Shown here piece by piece: positions 1 to 7,848 of a stretch of 17,939 bases of DNA. Positions within the stretch are counted from its first letter, which is position 1. Each line of letters begins with the position of its first letter. The notes below the pieces were generated by a model. The model saw nothing but the letters and a program-made list of their open reading frames with translations. It made no database searches and had not been told where the DNA came from. A program made the translations under genes and the position numbers. Location: assembly GCA_003161195.1 (NCBI GenBank), contig PMOV01000164.1:1-17939 (forward strand). The letters are read 5' to 3'. The stretch is from Acidobacteriota bacterium (GTDB lineage Bacteria; Acidobacteriota; Terriglobia; Acidiferrales; UBA7541).

Positions 1-2454
1 CACCGCGCGGCGGTAAGGCTTAAGAATCGTGCGCAGGACGCCGAAACGCTCGCACAACTCCCTGTCCGCCGCATCCAGCATGCGGGAGTGCGACACGATG
101 ATTGGCAAGGATGCGCCAGCGCGGTCACGCACGGCGGCCAGAACGCCGCGCTCCGCGCCGGCCGCGGCGAAATCCCTGTCCAGCAACAACAGGGCGAAGT
201 CCTTTCCCGGCTCGCAAGGCTTCTCAAGCAGGCGCATGGCCTGCTCCGGGCGCGGGACGATGACGGCGTTTACCTTCCAGCGCTTGAACAAGCGTGCCAG
301 CAACGCGCGGCTCACGCCGTTGTCTTCCACCACCAGGATGCGTCGTTCGCCAAAGCTGGCGGTCACCGGCCGATGCGCAGCGGCGCGCTTCAGTCGCACG
401 GTGAAGTGAAACGTGCTGCCGCGGCCTATTTCGCTTTCCACCCAGATGCGCCCATCCATCAGACGAACGATGCGTTCGCAAATGGAGAGCCCCAATCCCG
501 TCCCGCCGTAGCGGCGGGTGGTGGACATATCGGCTTGCGCGAAGGCTTCGAAGATTTTTTTTCGTTTATCTTCGGGTATGCCGATGCCGGTGTCGGATAC
601 CGCAAATTGCAACCCCACGTCGCTCTCCGTGTCCGCGAATTTTCTAGCTGCAATGCCCACTTGTCCGTGGGAAGTGAACTTCAGGGCGTTGCCCGTAAGA
701 TTCATCAGCACTTGCCGCAAGCGGGTTGCGTCCCCCTGTACGAGTTCCGGAAGGTCTTCGCTGATATTCCAGACCAGTTCGATGCCCTCCTGCTGCGCCT
801 TGAGTGCTAGCGGCAGTAAGGCTTCCTCGATGCAGTCTTCCATCGAGAAATCCGCCACTTCCAGTTCCAGTTTTCCCGCTTCAATTTTGGAAAGGTCCAG
901 GATGTCGTTCAGCAGCGTGAGCAAAGATTCGCCCGAGCTCTTCACCATGCTCAGGTAGTCGCGCTGTTCGGCGTCCAATTTGGTTTCCAGTGCCAACACC
1001 GTCATGCCCAGAATGCCGTTCATGGGGGTGCGGATTTCGTGGCTCATGTTGGCCAGGAACTCGCTTTTCGCGCGGTTCGCGGCTTCGGCCTCTTCTTTGG
1101 CCTGGCGCAGTGCGTCTTGCGCCTTCTTGCGCTCGGTGATGTCCACGAAGGTGACCACGGCGCCGAGCATCTCGCCCTCACGAATGAGCGGATGGCACCA
1201 CAACTCCGAGTCAAAACTACTGCCGTCCGAGCGCCACAGCACCTCATCCGGGGAGTGGAAGATCTTACGGTTTACCAGGGACTGCGTTATCTTGCAGTCC
1301 TCCGTCGGGTAGTGCGACCCGTCGCGCCGCGTGTGGTGCATCAACTCGTGCATGCCGCGGCCGAGAACCTCTTCTTGCGCGGAGAAACGCAGCAATCGCA
1401 GCAGGGTCTGGTTGCAGAAGGTGCATTTGCCATTCAGGTCCAGTCCGTAAACGGCCTCCCCGGTGGACTCCAGCAGCAACCGCATGCGGCCTTCCTCATC
1501 CGCTAGGCGCTGCTCATTCACGTCGCGCTCGCTAATCAGCGATCCCAGCACTAAACCCGCCACCGATACGATCAGCATGAGAAACTGCAGAATGATCAGC
1601 TCACGCGCCGTTCGTTGGTTCAACCGCAGCGCCACGATGATTCCCAGATCCAGGCTCAAAATGGCCACCGCCGCGCCATGCAAGCCTCGCCGCATGGCCA
1701 CCCAGATTACCGGAAGAAAAACCACGTAGAACAACTCGTTGCCGCGCGAAACTTTCCCGCCAATCGCCAGCCACAGCGCGCCCAGCAAGCCCAGGCCGAA
1801 CAGGCCCGTCTCGATGCCGCGTCGCCAGCCGCGCAGTTCATGGCTCCCCGCGGCGCGCGCCACGCGGTGTGCGTCCCCGCCACCCGCATCGTATCCGAGT
1901 AGTCGCCGCAGTCCGGGCAAAAGGTAGATCAGGCAAAATGGCGTTACGCAAGCGACCGCCACCGCGTCGCCGACCCACCAACTGAGCGCGGCGGGCACGT
2001 ATTCTCCGGCGGCCACCGCATGGTCCGCTACGATGAGTCGTGTGTCGGTAAATGCCACCAGGCCGGCCGAGGAGATGGTAACGAACAACAGCCACATCAC
2101 GTCGCGCATGGCGCGCAACTGCGGGTCTATTTTGACCGCCCGGCGCAAAATGATCGTTCCGCTTGCATAAATACCGACCAGCGCCAGGAGGGCGGGAAAG
2201 TACGAATACGTTGCCACTGGCGTGTGATAGTTCAACGACGCGGCCAGACACGCGGCAATGAACATTGGAACCACGGCGCCCGGTCCAAATGCAATGAGCA
2301 CCGCAACGGCGAGCCCGGTAGGGGGATACCACGCGCTGATGCTCGGCCAAATTTGAAAGTAAACCGTCGAACGGTCCAGCAAAACGTACACGAGCACGAA
2401 GCAACAGCTCGCGATAAACCGACGAACGCGTAATTTCCGCTCCACAGGGGCCAC
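1..2454 (-). CDS. MASE1-PAS hybrid sensor histidine kinase (C-terminus off window)
   Basis: Membrane-bound sensor kinase that would autophosphorylate and pass phosphate to a fused receiver. Read on the minus strand from GTG at 2454; a GGAG motif lies 6 nt upstream (2461-2464) and an in-frame TAA lies further upstream. The 818 residues present hold a multi-helix MASE1-like membrane region (about 15-310, with YPPTGLA and WWVGDA motifs), a PAS domain (about 325-440), and HisKA with FLANMSHEIRTPMNG, phospho-acceptor His472. The HATPase domain follows, with the N-box in VLMNLTGNALKFTS and DTGIGIPED and GGTGLGLSI for ATP binding. The receiver domain has acidic residues near 710-711, likely phospho-Asp759 (LLLLDRD) and Lys812 in LKPY. 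The window ends inside this receiver, so further domains (second receiver, Hpt) cannot be excluded. The ligand and partner regulator are unknown. Family assignment is firm; the start is probable. Confidence 0.93.
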   Translation of the reverse strand, partial: MAPVERKLRVRRFIASCCFVLVYVLLDRSTVYFQIWPSISAWYPPTGLAVAVLIAFGPGAVVPMFIAACLAASLNYHTPVATYSYFPALLALVGIYASGTIILRRAVKIDPQLRAMRDVMWLLFVTISSAGLVAFTDTRLIVADHAVAAGEYVPAALSWWVGDAVAVACVTPFCLIYLLPGLRRLLGYDAGGGDAHRVARAAGSHELRGWRRGIETGLFGLGLLGALWLAIGGKVSRGNELFYVVFLPVIWVAMRRGLHGAAVAILSLDLGIIVALRLNQRTARELIILQFLMLIVSVAGLVLGSLISERDVNEQRLADEEGRMRLLLESTGEAVYGLDLNGKCTFCNQTLLRLLRFSAQEEVLGRGMHELMHHTRRDGSHYPTEDCKITQSLVNRKIFHSPDEVLWRSDGSSFDSELWCHPLIREGEMLGAVVTFVDITERKKAQDALRQAKEEAEAANRAKSEFLANMSHEIRTPMNGILGMTVLALETKLDAEQRDYLSMVKSSGESLLTLLNDILDLSKIEAGKLELEVADFSMEDCIEEALLPLALKAQQEGIELVWNISEDLPELVQGDATRLRQVLMNLTGNALKFTSHGQVGIAARKFADTESDVGLQFAVSDTGIGIPEDKRKKIFEAFAQADMSTTRRYGGTGLGLSICERIVRLMDGRIWVESEIGRGSTFHFTVRLKRAAAHRPVTASFGERRILVVEDNGVSRALLARLFKRWKVNAVIVPRPEQAMRLLEKPCEPGKDFALLLLDRDFAAAGAERGVLAAVRDRAGASLPIIVSHSRMLDAADRELCERFGVLRTILKPYRRAV

Positions 2455-2892
2455 GAGAGTCTCCGCTTCACCGATTCGCGCCCTGGAATTCCGGGCTTAA
2501 AGTCGATGGCACTTGCGTTGCGCCAGACGCTCGCAGAGAGGGAAAGGTACGGAGCGAGGATCGTACGAAGAATCCGCTGGCGGGGGTGTCAGCCATGCTT
2601 CGCCGCATCGCCGGCGAGATTCCTCAACTTAACAAGTCGTAAGGACACAAAGAACGAATCTAGGAAGGGAATTCCAATTTAGCCGAATCGGCACGCACGC
2701 AGGAGCTGCTGAAGAATTTGCGTGCTCAATGCGTCATCGCGAACACTATGAGCGCAGGAAAAAAGACCGTACTCTCACCGTCGGTAGCGAGTGGCAGAGC
2801 GAGAAGTTGGACACGCGCCCACGACGCACCTGCGCCACAGGTCATTGCGAAAGCCACCACAAACACAGTAAAGTGAGTCAATTACCACCCGT
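2455..2892. other. Gene-free region between kinase and tRNA-Arg
   Basis: No convincing coding sequence on either strand. It should hold the kinase promoter (leftward) and the tRNA promoter (rightward). A near-perfect palindrome at 2480-2496 (GCCC, one extra T, GGAATTCCGGGC) lies just upstream of the kinase start and could be an operator, but nothing else supports that. Otherwise I see nothing recognisable. Confidence 0.5.
2845..2874 (+). promoter_or_regulatory. Possible sigma-70 promoter for tRNA-Arg
   Basis: TTGCGA (2845-2850) and TAAAGT (2869-2874) are separated by 18 nt, with the -10 ending 18 nt before the tRNA 5' end. Each hexamer matches the consensus at four of six positions, so this is a weak call resting mainly on position. 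Confidence 0.3.
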
Positions 2893-2969
2893 GCGCCCGT
2901 AGCTCAGCTGGATAGAGCGTCTGCCTTCTAAGCAGAGGGTCGCGTGTTCGAGCCACGCCGGGCGCGCCA
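2893..2969 (+). tRNA. tRNA-Arg (anticodon UCU)
   Basis: Complete cloverleaf of 77 nt including an encoded CCA. Acceptor arms GCGCCCG (2893-2899) and CGGGCGC (2959-2965) pair fully; discriminator is G2966 and CCA is 2967-2969. The anticodon stem TCTGC/GCAGA encloses loop CTTCTAA, giving anticodon TCT, which decodes AGA and AGG arginine codons. The T arm is GCGTG-TTCGAGC-CACGC, fully paired, and the D arm has GCTC/GAGC. It stands alone and faces the converging regulator gene whose stop is 9 bp away. No integrase or 3' duplication is visible. Confidence 0.96.
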
Positions 2970-2978
2970 CTTCCAGCA

Positions 2979-4943
2979 TCACTGCAGAAATTTCATCCGC
3001 TTCAGCAAGTCCTGAAACCGCGCATCCCCGCGCAGCGCATCAAAGCGCGGCCATACCTTCAGCAGCGCCAGCCACAAATCCCGCTCTTTATAACCCTGCT
3101 CAAGCCAGCGCATAGCCTCGTCCTTGTCGCCCAGCCCCACGTACACCTCCGCCACCCAGCCCGGCCGCACGTACGATTTCTGCAGCTTCAGTCGCGCCAC
3201 GCAGTCCGCCATGCGTCGCCGCGCCTCCGCAGGCTTTCCTGCCGTCGCGAACGCCGTAGCCACATCCAGTCCTTGCTGCAATTTCTGCTGCTCCAGCGCC
3301 GCAATCGCCGAATCGTATTTTCCCTGTGCCTCGTAAACCAGCCCTTCGCCGTACAACCCCAGCGCATCGCTCGCGTTCAACTCCAAAATCCGGTGAAACA
3401 GCGCCAGCGCTTCCTCATAATGCCGCGCCTGAAACTGCACTCGTCCCGCGCGATACAAAACGATCGGCGACAGCGGATCCAGTTCCACCGCCCGCAGCGC
3501 CAGCGGAATCGCCTCCTCCTGCTTGCCCATCACGGAAAGAAAAAACGCGTACTGATAAATTCCTGTCACATATCCGGGATTCAAATCGACGGCCCGCTGA
3601 AATTCTTTTTGCGCCGCCGCCCAATCCCAATCCTCCGCCAACGCATACGCCAGCGCCGTATGCGGCTCCGCGAGTGAATCGTCCAAGGCAATGGCCCGCG
3701 CTGCCGCCGCCTTGGCCTTCGGCACGCCTTCCGCCGCATTCATATTGCCGAAGCCCACCGACTCCACGTAGGTGTCCGCCAGCCCGGCGTACGCCAGCGG
3801 ATCGTTCGGCGCCACTTGTGTGGCCTGCAAAAAATACTCCTGCGCTTTATTCAAGTCGTCGCGCGTGCGCCGGTTCCAGAAATATCGTCCCTTCAAATAC
3901 AAATCCTGCGCCTCGGGATTCACCGCCGCGCGATTCGCCAGCGCCCGCTCTTCCGCCGGGCTCACCGTGGTCCTGATCTCGCGCGCGATCGTTCGCGCCA
4001 GTTCGCGTTGCAAACTCAAAATATCTCCCAGGTCGCGGTCGTAATTCTCCGCCCACAGGTGCGTATCGTTCGCCGCGTAGATCAGCGTCGCCGTGATGCG
4101 CACGCGATTGCCGGAGCGCAGCACCGCGCCCTCCACCACGCTGTCCACATGCAACTCCCGCGCCAGCTCCGGCAACGTCTTCTTCACGCCCTTGTAGCGC
4201 ATCACGGAAGTCCGCGAGATCACTTTCAACGCGCGAATTCGCGAAAGCTCGGTGATCAGCTCGTCGGTCATGCCATCTGCCAGATATTCCTGCGCCGGAT
4301 CGCCCGAAAGATTAAGGAAGGGAAGCACCGCTATGGAGGTCATGGCTTGCGGTGCCGTCACGGGATTGGGACCGAAAAGTGCTTCGCGGCTCACCACCGC
4401 CATCCCGAGCAAGACCAACAACGCGGCCAACGCCAACCAGAACCATCGTCGCCCGCCGGTGTCCTGCGGCGCCGTCGCTACCGGAGGCGGTGTCACCGAT
4501 GCCGGGACAAGCGTCCAGCTCGCGCCCGATGTCGTCGGCGACTTTGCTTCCATCGCCGACGTTGCATCCGTCGCCGCCGCCTTCGCGTCCGCCACCCGCA
4601 TCCGCACCGGCACGCCCAGTCGGTACCCCACCTTCGGCACCGTCAGCAAGATCGTCGACTCTTCCTCGCCCAGCGCCTTACGCAGCTTGGACACCGCCGT
4701 CGCCAGCGACCCATCCACCACCGTCGTCCCGGGCCATACCGCCTCCAGCAACTCGTCCTTGGTCACCACCTGCCCGGCGCGCAACAGCAATTGGTGTAAC
4801 ACCTCGATGGGTTTGGGCTCCAACTCCACCACCGACCCGCGCACGCGCAGTTCCCGCCGTAGCTCGTCAAATTCGCAATCCGCAAAGCTCCAGCAACGCG
4901 CATTCGGCCCAGACTCTATTGCTGCTGAGTCCTTGGGATTCAT
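2979..4943 (-). CDS. CadC-like transmembrane regulator: winged helix, TolB-like domain, TPRs
   Basis: Probable one-component membrane transcription regulator of 654 residues. Residues about 16-112 form an OmpR/CadC-type winged helix (LEPKPIEVLHQLLLRAGQVVT... and the closing KVGYRLG). A Ser/Thr/Pro/Ala-rich linker (113-165) leads to one transmembrane helix at 167-187 (WFWLALAALLVLLGMAVV). Residues about 202-322 match the TolB N-terminal/FlgO-like domain (IAVLPFLNLSGDPAQEYLADGMTDELITEL), and about 340-650 is a run of TPRs, for example NPGYVTGIYQYAFFLSVMG. The layout places DNA binding in the cytoplasm and TPRs outside the membrane. This architecture is common and expanded in Acidobacteriota. 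Stand-alone gene; no target is evident from neighbours. The ribosome binding site is weak. The signal sensed is unknown. Confidence 0.92.
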   Translation of the reverse strand: MNPKDSAAIESGPNARCWSFADCEFDELRRELRVRGSVVELEPKPIEVLHQLLLRAGQVVTKDELLEAVWPGTTVVDGSLATAVSKLRKALGEEESTILLTVPKVGYRLGVPVRMRVADAKAAATDATSAMEAKSPTTSGASWTLVPASVTPPPVATAPQDTGGRRWFWLALAALLVLLGMAVVSREALFGPNPVTAPQAMTSIAVLPFLNLSGDPAQEYLADGMTDELITELSRIRALKVISRTSVMRYKGVKKTLPELARELHVDSVVEGAVLRSGNRVRITATLIYAANDTHLWAENYDRDLGDILSLQRELARTIAREIRTTVSPAEERALANRAAVNPEAQDLYLKGRYFWNRRTRDDLNKAQEYFLQATQVAPNDPLAYAGLADTYVESVGFGNMNAAEGVPKAKAAAARAIALDDSLAEPHTALAYALAEDWDWAAAQKEFQRAVDLNPGYVTGIYQYAFFLSVMGKQEEAIPLALRAVELDPLSPIVLYRAGRVQFQARHYEEALALFHRILELNASDALGLYGEGLVYEAQGKYDSAIAALEQQKLQQGLDVATAFATAGKPAEARRRMADCVARLKLQKSYVRPGWVAEVYVGLGDKDEAMRWLEQGYKERDLWLALLKVWPRFDALRGDARFQDLLKRMKFLQ

Positions 4944-5252
4944 GGACTTGGCGTTTCTTGAGGATTCTTTAGACTTCCGTCAGGACTTCCCATGGCCATA
5001 AGTGAAGAATCGCTCGCGGTGGTTGCCATTTCACTAATGAAAGGCGGATGCCAAGAGTGCGGGGCGGACGAGGCAAACGTTGCCGCACTTCGCTCTTGGC
5101 AGCCGTAGCCTGAAACTCTTGCAAGCATGGACTTTAGCATCGGCAAGTGCGCCCGGCAACGGGAACCGCGTGCGGCACTATACCGTGCGTGCGCTACTTT
5201 CAGGTTGAATTGTCACGGTAGATTCCAAATCTCCGGCCAAGGAGCATCGCCA
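4944..5252. promoter_or_regulatory. Divergent intergenic region with structured repeats
   Basis: Separates the leftward CadC-like gene from the rightward lipoprotein gene, so both promoters should be here; I could not identify convincing -35/-10 pairs. It contains the interrupted inverted repeat listed separately (5049-5101), a short hairpin with a GCAA tetraloop (CCCG-GCAA-CGGG, about 5152-5163), and a GCAC/GTGC pair around TATACC further downstream. In-frame codons run upstream from the lipoprotein to 5127 but look non-coding. Confidence 0.4.
5049..5101. repeat. Interrupted inverted repeat, 14 paired bases
   Basis: Left arm TGCCAAGAG-TGCGG (5049-5062) is matched by CCGCA (5083-5087) and CTCTTGGCA (5093-5101); the right arm carries five extra bases, CTTCG (5088-5092). 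Inside lies a second perfect small palindrome, GGCAA-ACG-TTGCC (5072-5084), overlapping the right arm, so two alternative folds are possible. No T-run follows on either strand, which argues against an intrinsic terminator. Confidence 0.6.
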
Positions 5253-5621
5253 ATGAACTGCCAACGCATTCGCAAGCCCATCCGTCTGTCGAGATTCGCC
5301 GCCAATTTTTTCGCTGTGGCCCTCCTCTCCGTGGCTCTTTTCTCGGTAGTCCTCTTCTCGGTAGCTTGCGGCGGCGGGGCCGAAGGCAAATACCGCGATC
5401 CCAGCGGCACCATCAACGCCGAGTTCAAAGACGGCAAGGTGTACATCGCGCTCGGTGGCTACGCCGTCGATGGCACCTATACCATCGAGGGCGACAAGAT
5501 CATCGCCAAGGGCGACTTCGGCCTGATGCTGCCCAGCCCGCTCGTCTTCACCATTAATAAGGATGGCTCCATCGACGGCCCGCGCAACACCATGATCCCC
5601 CGCCTCGAAAAAGTGAAGTAG
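5253..5621 (+). CDS. Small predicted lipoprotein, function unknown
   Basis: Predicted 122-residue exported protein of unknown function. I chose ATG 5253 because AAGGAG (5239-5244) lies 8 nt upstream; an in-frame extension to 5127 exists but looks non-coding. The N-terminus has basic residues (MNCQRIRKPIRLSR) and a hydrophobic stretch ending FSVAC, with Cys39 as likely lipidated residue; Ser at -3 is less usual for a lipobox. The mature part (about 83 residues) contains GKYRDPSGTINAEFKDGKVYIALGGYAVDG in pieces, suggesting alternating beta strands and a small lipocalin-like or beta-sandwich fold; that is inference only. The hydrophobic core is encoded by three 15-bp near-repeats. Stop TAG falls in GTAGCGCC. 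No operon partner. Confidence 0.75.
   Translation: MNCQRIRKPIRLSRFAANFFAVALLSVALFSVVLFSVACGGGAEGKYRDPSGTINAEFKDGKVYIALGGYAVDGTYTIEGDKIIAKGDFGLMLPSPLVFTINKDGSIDGPRNTMIPRLEKVK
5316..5360 (+). repeat. Three 15-bp tandem near-repeats in signal peptide
   Basis: GTGGCCCTCCTCTCC, GTGGCTCTTTTCTCG and GTAGTCCTCTTCTCG follow head to tail at 5316, 5331 and 5346, and the next bases begin a fourth partial copy (GTAGCTTGC). They encode VALLS, VALFS, VVLFS and then VAC, so the hydrophobic core appears built by duplication. Confidence 0.7.
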
Positions 5622-5639
5622 CGCCAGACAGCGGCCGGT

Positions 5640-5671
5640 GTAGGGGCATTCCCTCGGCGGGACTGCGCCCC
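5640..5671 (+). repeat. GTAG-headed imperfect hairpin
   Basis: GTAG at 5640-5643 starts a hairpin with outer arms GGGGC (5643-5647) and GCCCC (5667-5671) and inner arms TCCC (5550s offset: 5650-5653) and GGGA (5659-5662). It resembles the GTAG-headed palindromes near 7778 and 17007-17083 but is less perfect. It lies in the 212-bp gap between the lipoprotein and the acyltransferase, which otherwise shows nothing recognisable. Confidence 0.4.
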
Positions 5672-5833
5672 ACCTTGCCCGGGTGTAAGACTGCAGGGCC
5701 GCTCGCTATCTATCACAACTGTCCTAATGGCCAGTTGCCTCTCTGGCGGTCCCGCACTCCGCTGCGCCTCATTGCCAAAATAAGCCCCGCCATACTAACG
5801 TCAGGCTGGCAACGTCGCTGGCCTCGAAGTCTT

Positions 5834-7087
5834 ATGGGCGCCATCACCTACGAAATTCCCGAATCCGCCGCGCCCGCGCGCGCCGCGGCTGCCGCTCCCG
5901 CGCCCAAGCGCATCCCGGAGCTCGACGGTCTGCGTGGCGTAGCCATCGGCATGGTCGTCCTCTACCACGCCTTCCTCTTCCATGTGGTTCCCCGTCACGG
6001 TTCGCTCCTCGCCTATGCGTTAACGCCCGTCCGCATCGGCTGGAGCGGCGTCGACCTCTTCTTCGTACTCTCGGGGTTTCTCATCGGCGGCATTCTGTTG
6101 GATGCCCGTGACGCGCGCAATTATTTCAGCACGTTCTACATCCGCCGCTTCTTCCGTATCGTTCCCATCTACTACGCCACGTTATTGGCGCTCTTGGCGC
6201 TGAGCATCGTGGCCCGCTACCACCCCGGCGTGCCCGCGGACTGGAAAATGGATGGCCTTCTCTCGCTCTACGTTTTTCCGCTCTTCGTGCACAACATCTG
6301 GATGGCCGCCTGCAACACCATGGGCCCCGGCATGCTCCCGGTTTTCTGGTCCCTAGGCGTCGAGGAGCAGTTTTATCTCACGCTGCCGCTGCTGGTGCGC
6401 TATTGCACGCGCCGCCGCCTCGCCACCATCGCCGTCGAAGCGATTCTGCTCGCGCCCATTCTGCGCCTCGTCCTCTACTCTTTTTTGCCGAAGCATCCGC
6501 TCGCCTGGTTCGTGCTTATGCCCTGCCGCGCGGACTCCTTATTTTTCGGCGTGCTGGCGGCGGTGGCGCTGCGCGATGTGTCCTGCAAAGCGTGGCTCGC
6601 CGCGCACCGCAGCCTCCTGCGCGCTGTGATCGTAATCTTCGCGCTGGGCTTGCCCTTCGTCACGCAAACCGACATGCTCGCCAACGGCCTATTCATGGTT
6701 TCGCTGATGCTTTCCTGGCTCGCCGCCTTCTACTGTCTCGTCCTCGTCTACGCCATGAGCTTTCCCGATTCCTTGCCCGCTCGTTGTTTGCGCTGGCCCT
6801 GGCTGCGCTGGCTTGGCACCATCGCCTACGGCATGTACTTGCTGCATATCATGGTGCTGTCGTTGGTCGTCGATTATCTAGGTGCCGCTTTGCACTTGCA
6901 TTCGCCGCTAGCGCAATTGCTCGCCGCGTCGCTGGCCATCGCCGTCACCTGGGCGCTCTCCAGCGCGTCTTGGCTGTACTTTGAAAAGCCGCTGGTCGCC
7001 CGCGGCCACCGTCTCATTTACGAGAGCGACTCCCGGACTTCCGTGCTTTCTGCGGAGTATTCCGCCGCTCCCGTCGCCCATTCCTGA
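5834..7087 (+). CDS. Acyltransferase 3 family membrane protein
   Basis: Polytopic inner-membrane O-acyltransferase (AT3/OafA-like family) expected to move an acyl group onto a surface or periplasmic sugar. From ATG 5834 the product has 417 residues. The family opening motif IPELDGLRGVAIGMVVLYHA is at about 28-46 with conserved His45; GWSGVDLFFVLSGFLIGG follows at 69-86, then the basic YIRRFFRIVPIYY segment (102-114) and FWSLGVEEQFYLTLP (171-185), the usual Glu-Glu-Gln signature. About ten hydrophobic helices extend to the C-terminus. An in-frame extension upstream to 5675 exists, but its sequence is unlike the family, and the N-terminal Ala/Pro-rich stretch already precedes the domain. The ribosome binding site is weak (GAAG). 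No glycan genes are adjacent, so the acceptor is unknown. Confidence 0.9.
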   Translation: MGAITYEIPESAAPARAAAAAPAPKRIPELDGLRGVAIGMVVLYHAFLFHVVPRHGSLLAYALTPVRIGWSGVDLFFVLSGFLIGGILLDARDARNYFSTFYIRRFFRIVPIYYATLLALLALSIVARYHPGVPADWKMDGLLSLYVFPLFVHNIWMAACNTMGPGMLPVFWSLGVEEQFYLTLPLLVRYCTRRRLATIAVEAILLAPILRLVLYSFLPKHPLAWFVLMPCRADSLFFGVLAAVALRDVSCKAWLAAHRSLLRAVIVIFALGLPFVTQTDMLANGLFMVSLMLSWLAAFYCLVLVYAMSFPDSLPARCLRWPWLRWLGTIAYGMYLLHIMVLSLVVDYLGAALHLHSPLAQLLAASLAIAVTWALSSASWLYFEKPLVARGHRLIYESDSRTSVLSAEYSAAPVAHS

Positions 7088-7191
7088 CGCCAACTCCGCT
7101 GCCACCAAAATCTCTAAGCCCGCATTTCTCCGTTGCGTTTCATCCGTGCTAATTTGGGACCGGAGCCACCCGCAAGATCACTTTTCTCCGT

Positions 7192-7776
7192 ATGAATCCA
7201 CTGCAAACTTTGGGTCTGGCGTTGGGCGCGGGATTTTCCTCCGGCCTGAACATTTACGCCACGGTGGCTACGCTCGGCCTTCTGCAGCGCTTCGGCGTGA
7301 TCCAGTTGCCTGGCGAACTGCGCGTCCTCGCGCATCCGCTGGTTCTCGGCGTTGCCTGTTTTCTCTACGCCGTGGAATTTCTCGCCGACAAAGTTCCTTA
7401 CCTGGACACGCTTTGGGACGCCATCCACACGTTTATCCGGCCGCCGGCTGCTGCCGTCCTGGCCTTCGCCGCAACCAGTTCCGCCACCCCGGAATGGCGC
7501 TGGGGCGCCGCGCTTCTTGCCGGCGGCGTAGCCCTCACCTCGCACGGCGCAAAAGCCAGCGCCCGCGCCGCGGCCAACGTTAGCCCCGAACCTTTCAGCA
7601 ATTGGGTCTTAAGTCTTGGCGAAGATGTCCTGGCGGTCGGTCTAAGCTGGGTCGCGACGGTTCATCCGCTGACCGCGATCGTGGTGGTTGTCGCGCTGCT
7701 CGTCTTCAGCGCTTTCGTTCTCTATCACCTTTTCCGCTTTGCCCGGGGCGCTTTGGAAAAAGTCCTCGATTCCTGA
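7192..7776 (+). CDS. DUF4126 family membrane protein
   Basis: A 194-residue hydrophobic protein matching the DUF4126 pattern: LGLALGAGFSSGLNIYATVATLGLLQRFG at the N-terminus, FLADKVPYLDTLWDAIHTFIRPPAAA in the middle (64-88), and HGAKASARAAANVSPEPFSNWVLSLGED (118-145) before the last two helices. Four to five transmembrane segments are visible. The biochemical role of the family is not established. Length fits the family. There is no clear Shine-Dalgarno, but the start agrees with the family's N-terminus. It follows the acyltransferase by 104 bp in the same direction and may be cotranscribed. The stop TGA is directly followed by a GTAG-headed hairpin at 7778. Confidence 0.88.
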   Translation: MNPLQTLGLALGAGFSSGLNIYATVATLGLLQRFGVIQLPGELRVLAHPLVLGVACFLYAVEFLADKVPYLDTLWDAIHTFIRPPAAAVLAFAATSSATPEWRWGAALLAGGVALTSHGAKASARAAANVSPEPFSNWVLSLGEDVLAVGLSWVATVHPLTAIVVVVALLVFSAFVLYHLFRFARGALEKVLDS

Positions 7777-7777
7777 T

Positions 7778-7803
7778 GTAGCGGCGGGTCTTCAGACCCG
7801 CGC
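7778..7803 (+). repeat. GTAG-headed palindrome (REP-like)
   Basis: GTAG (7778-7781) precedes a perfect 7-bp stem GCGGGTC (7784-7790)/GACCCGC (7795-7801) with loop TTCA. It starts one base after the DUF4126 stop codon. The 12-mer TGATGTAGCGGC here recurs at 17003-17014. A GTAG head followed by a hairpin is the known layout of REP sequences mobilised by RAYT (TnpA-REP) proteins; that link is inference. Confidence 0.6.
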
Positions 7804-7848
7804 TTTTGATTTTCGTGTTTGCGATATCGAATTTCGCGCGACCGCGCG

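Noticed and set aside
2627..2643. AACAAGTCGTAAGG-like string resembling the 3' end of 16S rRNA
   Set aside because: Only a short, rearranged resemblance; no flanking rRNA sequence or anti-Shine-Dalgarno.
2893..2969. tRNA-Arg as a mobile-element attachment site
   Set aside because: No integrase, no repeated tRNA 3' end in the window and ordinary genes on both sides.
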